Both the position numbers and the translations under genes were made by a program. Below, piece by piece: positions 59,324 through 64,000 of a stretch of DNA of 64,000 nt; position 1 is the stretch's first letter; each line of letters starts with the position of its first letter. The stretch covers positions 124,001 to 188,000 of the forward strand of contig JAFQBK010000012.1 of the NCBI GenBank assembly GCA_017399695.1. The letters run 5' to 3'. This stretch comes from Clostridia bacterium. GTDB lineage: Bacteria; Bacillota; Clostridia; UBA1381; UBA9506. The notes under the pieces are model-generated. The model made no database searches. It was given only the letters and a program-made list of their open reading frames with translations, and was not told where the DNA came from.

Positions 59324-60379
59324 TTAAAGAAAAATACTGTCTTCTTCATCGTCCGTTTCTTCTGCCGCCTGCTGATACTCAGCATCAGAAAAATCAATCG
59401 GTTCGTCATCCGCTTCTTCTGCCGGAGCATTCTCCTCACGGAAGGAAATCGGGTCGTCGTCTTCTGCCTCGCCCGGCATCGCTCTTACCTCATCCGCAGG
59501 TCGGACTCTGAGTGTCGGCACATTGGGAAGTTCAATCGATTTTGCTTCTAAAAATACCATTGCCGCACCCGTCGGCGCTTCCCCATTTTCAATACGGCTC
59601 ATCATCAGCTCAATAATATCGTCACTGACGGTGGTTAAAAAGCTGGTCGGGATGGTCAACGCGTGACGAAGGCGCGAAAGCGCATCCTCATGTTTGCCTA
59701 ACTGGTATTCTACTACTGCGGTATCATAGTATGCCTCACGGAAGGTCGGCTTTTTCTCCATTAGCTTAATGGAAATTTCATACGCTTCGGTAAAGCGTCC
59801 GCATTTTGCGTGCGTTTGCAGCACATTATCCAAAATCACCGCATCGTCTGCGTTAAAATCATAGGCTTCCATATTAAAATCCTGTGCCTTTTGCATATTG
59901 CCCTGTACTAAATATGCAAAGCCAAGACTTCCGTAGACCGCTGTGGTCTTATAGTTCGGGAAGATTTCTTCCAGCTCCTCGACCGCCTCATAAACTCTGC
60001 CCTTTTTCAAAAGCACAAGCGCGTGTGTGGATTTTGCGCGGCTTCTCTCCTCCGGCTTTGAGCCGCGGAAGCCTAAAATCGCAGACAACACTTCCTCACA
60101 TTTATCCGTTCTTCCCTCACGCAACAGATAGTATGCGTAAGTCATTTTCTCATTAAACTTCATGCCCATCTTATACGCGCGGTCAAGCCACTGCATTGCC
60201 TTTTCCCGCTCGCCTTTATTAAAGTTCTTCATTGCAAAGCCCATCGAAAATGCAACTCTGCGGCGAAAAACCAAATACGCAATAATCAAAAGGGCAAGTA
60301 AAATACCGCCCACCATATTACTCTGGCAGGTGGAGTACACCACAAAACCGCCCACAACTGCTATAATAACGTCCCACAT
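59324..60379 (-). CDS. membrane-anchored TPR protein
   Basis: A 351-residue protein with two short hydrophobic stretches at the N-terminus (VIIAVVGGFVVYS, GGILLALLIIAYLVF) and then six or so tetratricopeptide-like helix pairs (KAMQWLDRAYKMGMKF, AVEELEEIFPNYKTTAVYGSLG, KAQDFNMEAYDFN, AYEISIKLMEKKPTFREAYYD). The tail is highly acidic (about residues 290-351, rich in Asp/Glu). No catalytic motif. It stands between rqcP and mutS2 and may form complexes at the membrane; function unknown. Confidence 0.82.
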   Translation of the reverse strand: MWDVIIAVVGGFVVYSTCQSNMVGGILLALLIIAYLVFRRRVAFSMGFAMKNFNKGEREKAMQWLDRAYKMGMKFNEKMTYAYYLLREGRTDKCEEVLSAILGFRGSKPEERSRAKSTHALVLLKKGRVYEAVEELEEIFPNYKTTAVYGSLGFAYLVQGNMQKAQDFNMEAYDFNADDAVILDNVLQTHAKCGRFTEAYEISIKLMEKKPTFREAYYDTAVVEYQLGKHEDALSRLRHALTIPTSFLTTVSDDIIELMMSRIENGEAPTGAAMVFLEAKSIELPNVPTLRVRPADEVRAMPGEAEDDDPISFREENAPAEEADDEPIDFSDAEYQQAAEETDDEEDSIFL

Positions 60380-60397
60380 ATTGACCCCTCTTTTCCT

Positions 60398-60640
60398 TTA
60401 CTGTATCACGCGATAAAGCTCAGATGCTCCGTCTTTTCCCACGTGTTCAACAACGTTTAATACTTCCATCTTCGTCAGCTTTTCACCGAACCGAAGCTCC
60501 AGCACATCGCCGACCTTCACATCGTAGGAGGCGCGTGCAACCTTGCCGTTGACTATAACACGCCCCTGGTCACACGCTTCGTTTGCAACCGTGCGGCGCT
60601 TGATAATTCTCGAAACTTTTAAATATTTATCCAGCCTCAT
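60398..60640 (-). CDS. rqcP: RNA-binding S4 domain protein RqcP/HslR
   Basis: An 80-residue S4 protein: MRLDKYLKVSRIIKRRTVANEACDQGRVIVNG is the S4 RNA-binding signature. RqcP works with RqcH in C-terminal alanine tailing of stalled nascent chains in Bacillus. It overlaps the acyltransferase gene by 14 bases and is close to mutS2, itself a ribosome-rescue factor, so quality control genes cluster here. Confidence 0.92.
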   Translation of the reverse strand: MRLDKYLKVSRIIKRRTVANEACDQGRVIVNGKVARASYDVKVGDVLELRFGEKLTKMEVLNVVEHVGKDGASELYRVIQ

Positions 60641-61655
60641 GTTGTTCTCCTTTACCCCATTTCCTTACAAACTGATGTTTTACAGTATCGTATAAAAACT
60701 TTAAAAAAAGCACGCAAGCGATTTCCAGCACACATAAAATCAAGCTGTTTGCGGTAGTGGAAGTTACAAAGCGCAATTCTAATTTAATCTCAAAGATTTG
60801 AATGAAGAGCGAATGAAGTCCCAAGACCCAAAGCGTATATTTCCCAAGATATGAAAGTGCACGGGAAAAGGACAATAGCTTAGCGAGATAAATAATAGCA
60901 ACGCATCCGCTAAGTGAGCAGATGTAAAACAAAAAGTAGTTTCCGAATACCATCGCATTGATATCGACATTCATGTTTGCATACGGCATCATTGTCTGGT
61001 TTAAGAAATTAAAACCGATGTTAATTCCCAACGTAAAAACAAAGCCAATCGCCGATGGAATGAGGAACAGTGCCTTGTGCACTTTTTCTTTGGAAAAGAA
61101 TTGCCCCAAAGAAAAGAATACAATACCGGTCAGTGCCACATCCATTCCCCAGGGCAAGCGAACTGTCAAAACTGCCGGGATAAAATAACCTGCGAGTGAG
61201 GACAAAAGTACCCATAAGACCTTTGTCTTTTGGGTGTACCGGTCTAAAAAGTACCACAACACCTGCACGACAAAAATACAAGGCAAAAACCACAATGGCT
61301 GATTAAACATCAGCGCGCCACGGATTCCTTCTCCGTAAAACGCACCACCAATTAAGTGATTTACGCTTTCCGGCGTGATTGCCATATCCCGCACCCAATG
61401 GTACACAAAAAACGAAAGAATATTCATCACTACATACGGAATCAGGATACGCTTCGCCAGTTTTTTAATAAGTGTAAAAAGCGAAGGGAATTTCTCCGTC
61501 CGGAACGTATAACCGGACATCAGGAAAAAGATTGGCACATTCAGACCATAAAGCAGTTGAACGCCAAGGATGGGGAGCGGGTTATGCCCGAGCACCACCA
61601 AAAACATTGCGAGTCCCTTTGCGACATCAATCCAGCCAATTCGTTCTTTACTCAT
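60627..61655 (-). CDS. acyltransferase 3 family membrane protein
   Basis: A 342-residue protein with about ten membrane segments. IGWIDVAKGLAMFLVVLGHNP at the N-terminus has the catalytic His of the acyltransferase-3 (OafA/WecH) family, and FFLMSGY and the QPLWFLPCIF segment fit too. It would put an acyl group on a sugar or wall polymer; the acceptor is unknown. Start at ATG 61655 after GGAGA; a GTG four codons earlier lacks a site. Confidence 0.88.
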   Translation of the reverse strand: MSKERIGWIDVAKGLAMFLVVLGHNPLPILGVQLLYGLNVPIFFLMSGYTFRTEKFPSLFTLIKKLAKRILIPYVVMNILSFFVYHWVRDMAITPESVNHLIGGAFYGEGIRGALMFNQPLWFLPCIFVVQVLWYFLDRYTQKTKVLWVLLSSLAGYFIPAVLTVRLPWGMDVALTGIVFFSLGQFFSKEKVHKALFLIPSAIGFVFTLGINIGFNFLNQTMMPYANMNVDINAMVFGNYFLFYICSLSGCVAIIYLAKLLSFSRALSYLGKYTLWVLGLHSLFIQIFEIKLELRFVTSTTANSLILCVLEIACVLFLKFLYDTVKHQFVRKWGKGEQHEAG

Positions 61656-61673
61656 AGTTTTCTCCACGGCTTA

Positions 61674-62669
61674 TCAAACGATAAATCCTACTTTTTTATA
61701 CACCTTGGAAAGCACCTTGCGGGCAATATAGTTTGCCTGCTCTGCGCCGTTTTTATAAATTGATTCCACATACGCCTTGTCTTTGGCAAGCGCTTCATAG
61801 CGCTCTCGAATCGGAGCGAGGCTATCTGCAACCGTTTCGCCGACGGCAATCTTAAAGTCGCCATAGCCTTTGCCGGCAAACTCTGCTTCTGCCTCCGCTA
61901 CTGTTTTTCCTGTCACGGCACAGTAAATATCCAAAAGATTGGAAATGCCCGGCTTATCGGGACTCTTTCTAACCTCGTTATCCGAATCGGTCACTGCGCG
62001 CTTAAACTTACGGATGGTGTCATCGCGGGTCTCTAACAGCTTAATAAAGCCGTTCGGGTTCGGGTCAGACTTGGACATCTTATTTTCCGGCGCCTGCAGG
62101 CTCATGACTCTTGCGCCCGTCTTCGGGATATATGCCTCCGGTACCGTCAGCACATCGCCGTAGTGGTAGTTAAATCGGTTTGCGATATCACGCGCAAGCT
62201 CCAAATGCTGGAGCTGGTCGTGTCCTACCGGCACCAAATCTGCCTTATACACCAAAATATCTGCCGCCATCAGTACAGGATAAGTAAACAGACCCGCGTT
62301 GATATCTTCTGCGTGCTTTTTCGACTTGTCCTTAAACTGCGTCATACGGGAAAGCTCGCCCATCTGCGTATTGCAGGACAATACCCACGCCATCTGTGCG
62401 TGTGCCGGTACATGCGACTGAATAAACAGAATCGCTTTTTCCGGGTCGATGCCGCAGGCAATATACTGCATTAAAAGCTCTAAACTGCGCTTCCTAAGTT
62501 CCGCTGGGGTCTGACGCACGGTAATTGCGTGCATATCCACGATGGAATAAATGCAGTTATATTCGTCCTGAAGCGCAACCCAGTTTTTAATTGCACCCAG
62601 ATAGTTTCCTAATGTAATTTCTCCTGACGGCTGTACCGCAGAGAATATTGTCTTTTTTTCCTGATCCAT
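61674..62669 (-). CDS. trpS: tryptophanyl-tRNA synthetase
   Basis: A 331-residue class I synthetase. HIGH-type motif in QPSGEITLGNYLGAI, KMSKS in NKMSKSDPN, and MAADILVYKADLVPVGHDQLQH for tryptophan. Start with GAGGAGG upstream; 18 bases separate it from the acyltransferase gene. It charges tRNA-Trp. Confidence 0.96.
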   Translation of the reverse strand: MDQEKKTIFSAVQPSGEITLGNYLGAIKNWVALQDEYNCIYSIVDMHAITVRQTPAELRKRSLELLMQYIACGIDPEKAILFIQSHVPAHAQMAWVLSCNTQMGELSRMTQFKDKSKKHAEDINAGLFTYPVLMAADILVYKADLVPVGHDQLQHLELARDIANRFNYHYGDVLTVPEAYIPKTGARVMSLQAPENKMSKSDPNPNGFIKLLETRDDTIRKFKRAVTDSDNEVRKSPDKPGISNLLDIYCAVTGKTVAEAEAEFAGKGYGDFKIAVGETVADSLAPIRERYEALAKDKAYVESIYKNGAEQANYIARKVLSKVYKKVGFIV

Positions 62670-62680
62670 TTTTCTCCTCC

Positions 62681-63877
62681 TCAGCCCAATTTTTCTGCCA
62701 AAAGCTCGCCTAAAATACGGATGCCTTCTTCAATCTTATCATCCGGCATCGTAGAAAAGTTCAGGCGCAGCGCACTCGTCGGCTGATTGATATCGGTCAT
62801 AAATGCAACACCGGGCACAAACGCCACTTTCTTTTCAATCGCCTCGGACAGAAGCTTTTGTGTATCGATGCCCTCAGGCAAGGTCACCCAGATAAAGATG
62901 CCGCCCTCGGGGCGCGTCCAGCTTGCTGCTTTCGGGAAATATTTATCCATGCACGTAAGCATCCATTCGCCGCGATGCTTATACAGAAGACGGATTTTTT
63001 CAATCTGGGCATCTAAATCATAATGCTCTAAATAATAGCTTGCAATCATCTGCGAGAACACATTGGTATGTACATCCGTTGCCTGCTTTCCGACAACAAT
63101 CTTTTCCATAATGCCCTTGTCAAACACCAAATATGCAAGGCGCAGACCCGGGGAAAAGACCTTGGAGAATGAGCCTGCATAGATGACGTGACCCGTGGTA
63201 TCCATTGACTTAATTGTCGGGACTTCCTCACCGGAAAAACGAAGCTCGCCGTACGGATTATCCTCGTAAATAATGACATTATATTTGACTGCCAGTTCAA
63301 GCATTTTTTTGCGAACAGCTAAACTTGTCGTCTTGCCCGACGGATTCTGGAAGGTCGGGATGGTATAAATCAGCTTGATGTTCTTATTATTTTTGAGTGT
63401 CTCCTCGAGCATTTCCATATCCATACCATCATCGTTCATACGAACGCCGTAAAGCTTTGCTTTATATGTACGAAAAGTGTTTAGACAGCCGATAAAGCTC
63501 GGCTCCTCGCAGATAACGCCGTCGCCCTCATTTACCAGTGCTTTTGTGGTGAGGTCTGCGCCCTGCTGCGAGCCGCTGACAACAATCAGCTCATTTTTTG
63601 ACATATCAATGCCGAACTTTTTCTCCATGCGGTTGGCGAGCTGCTCCCTAAGGCGCGGATAGCCCTCGGATAAGTTATACTGGAGTGCTACGGACGGCTG
63701 CTGTGTTAAAATCGCCATTGCCGCTTCCTTAATTTCCTCTGCCGGAAAGCTCTCCGGTGCAGGGTTTCCGCCGGCTAATGTGATGACTCCCGGCTGGGAG
63801 GCAACCTTAAATATTTCACGTACCGCCGAGGCCTTAACCTCAAGCATACGGTCTGCAATCAAGTTTGAAAAATCCAT
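62681..63877 (-). CDS. PLP-dependent aminotransferase (class I, LysN/2-aminoadipate-like)
   Basis: A 398-residue fold-type I aminotransferase related to 2-aminoadipate aminotransferases and to the catalytic part of MocR regulators. ITLAGGNPAPESFP at the N-terminus, YEDNPYGELRF, and the PLP lysine in GSFSKVFSPGLRLAY are typical. It has no GntR helix-turn-helix domain. The substrate is unknown; multi-substrate aromatic/aminoadipate transfer is usual. Start at 63877 after AGAGGG; 27 upstream codons lie in the gap to the previous gene and overlap it. Confidence 0.92.
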   Translation of the reverse strand: MDFSNLIADRMLEVKASAVREIFKVASQPGVITLAGGNPAPESFPAEEIKEAAMAILTQQPSVALQYNLSEGYPRLREQLANRMEKKFGIDMSKNELIVVSGSQQGADLTTKALVNEGDGVICEEPSFIGCLNTFRTYKAKLYGVRMNDDGMDMEMLEETLKNNKNIKLIYTIPTFQNPSGKTTSLAVRKKMLELAVKYNVIIYEDNPYGELRFSGEEVPTIKSMDTTGHVIYAGSFSKVFSPGLRLAYLVFDKGIMEKIVVGKQATDVHTNVFSQMIASYYLEHYDLDAQIEKIRLLYKHRGEWMLTCMDKYFPKAASWTRPEGGIFIWVTLPEGIDTQKLLSEAIEKKVAFVPGVAFMTDINQPTSALRLNFSTMPDDKIEEGIRILGELLAEKLG

Positions 63878-63897
63878 TATTTTCCCTCTTTCTTCGT

Positions 63898-64000
63898 TTA
63901 TTGAATCATTTCTCTTGCACGAAATGTAATCCCCAAATCCTCCGCTATTTTGCGGCAAGCCTCGATATCCTCTTTCGAAATGACATCCACAACGGACATC
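63898..64000 (-). CDS. 3' end of a gene running out of the window
   Basis: Minus strand frame of 33 codons from an ATG at 63999 or from beyond the edge to TAA at 63898: SVVDVISKEDIEACRKIAED-type helix, ending RAREMIQ. Product not recognised. It ends 20 bases before the aminotransferase start and is probably in the same operon. Confidence 0.45.
   Translation of the reverse strand, partial: MSVVDVISKEDIEACRKIAEDLGITFRAREMIQ

Overview
The window reads as chromosomal DNA of an endospore-forming, low-to-mid GC anaerobic Firmicute of the class Clostridia. The signs are strong AGGAGG-type ribosome sites, sigma-A promoters with 17-base spacers, spoIIE with a Spo0A-like box, a SpoID/SpoIID-type protein, SLH-domain surface protein use, and a glycyl-radical (oxygen-sensitive, B12-independent) fermentation locus. 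The family or genus cannot be fixed from the sequence alone.

Region by region. 1-9450: the 3' end of a LexA-like repressor, a small unknown protein, a nitroreductase and a HAD phosphatase (all +), then spoIIE (-), an RpiR-type regulator, a SpoIID-like protein, and queA-tgt (queuosine tRNA modification). 9503-25758: one long minus-strand bacterial microcompartment (BMC) locus. Transcribed from 25758 downward it encodes a HAD phosphatase, a glycyl radical 1,2-propanediol dehydratase and its activase, PduU-type shell protein, EutP/PduV GTPase, class II (fuculose/rhamnulose-1-phosphate type) aldolase, a PduO-C-like protein, an unrecognised domain joined in frame to a zinc alcohol dehydrogenase, two hexameric shell proteins, a pentamer vertex protein, PduS-like and PduT-like redox proteins, an iron alcohol dehydrogenase, a CoA-acylating aldehyde dehydrogenase, a tandem shell protein, PduL and a DeoR-type regulator. 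A ribbon-helix-helix gene sits inside this run on the opposite strand. 26153-29319: a GldG/GldF-like ABC transporter. 29436-32506: aspS and hisS. 32583-43266: the plsX-fabH-fabD-fabG-acpP-fabF-rnc-radical SAM-smc block. 43329-47688: uvrC and four upstream genes (lipoprotein, membrane protein, J-domain protein, DUF5685-like). 47888-50489: an SLH-cyclophilin fusion and folC. 50540-55352: a candidate structured RNA, murD and three overlapping M42 aminopeptidases. 55416-56843: a candidate small RNA behind paired direct repeats, tRNA-Thr(CGT), and two paralogous lipoproteins. 56897-64000: mutS2, a TPR protein, rqcP, an acyltransferase, trpS, an aminotransferase and the tail of one more gene.

How the BMC genes probably work together (inference from family knowledge): the aldolase cleaves a deoxysugar phosphate to DHAP and lactaldehyde, an alcohol dehydrogenase reduces lactaldehyde to 1,2-propanediol, the glycyl radical enzyme dehydrates it to propionaldehyde inside the shell, and the aldehyde is split between propionyl-CoA/propionyl phosphate (PduP-like, PduL) and propanol (iron alcohol dehydrogenase) with NAD and CoA recycled inside. 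This is the fucose/rhamnose type of glycyl-radical microcompartment (called GRM5 in published BMC classifications). The most unusual points are the antisense ribbon-helix-helix gene, an unknown domain joined in frame to the alcohol dehydrogenase across an A7 tract, a shell protein with two strong starts, a 9-base motif shared by both BMC promoters, and two candidate noncoding RNAs outside the BMC locus.
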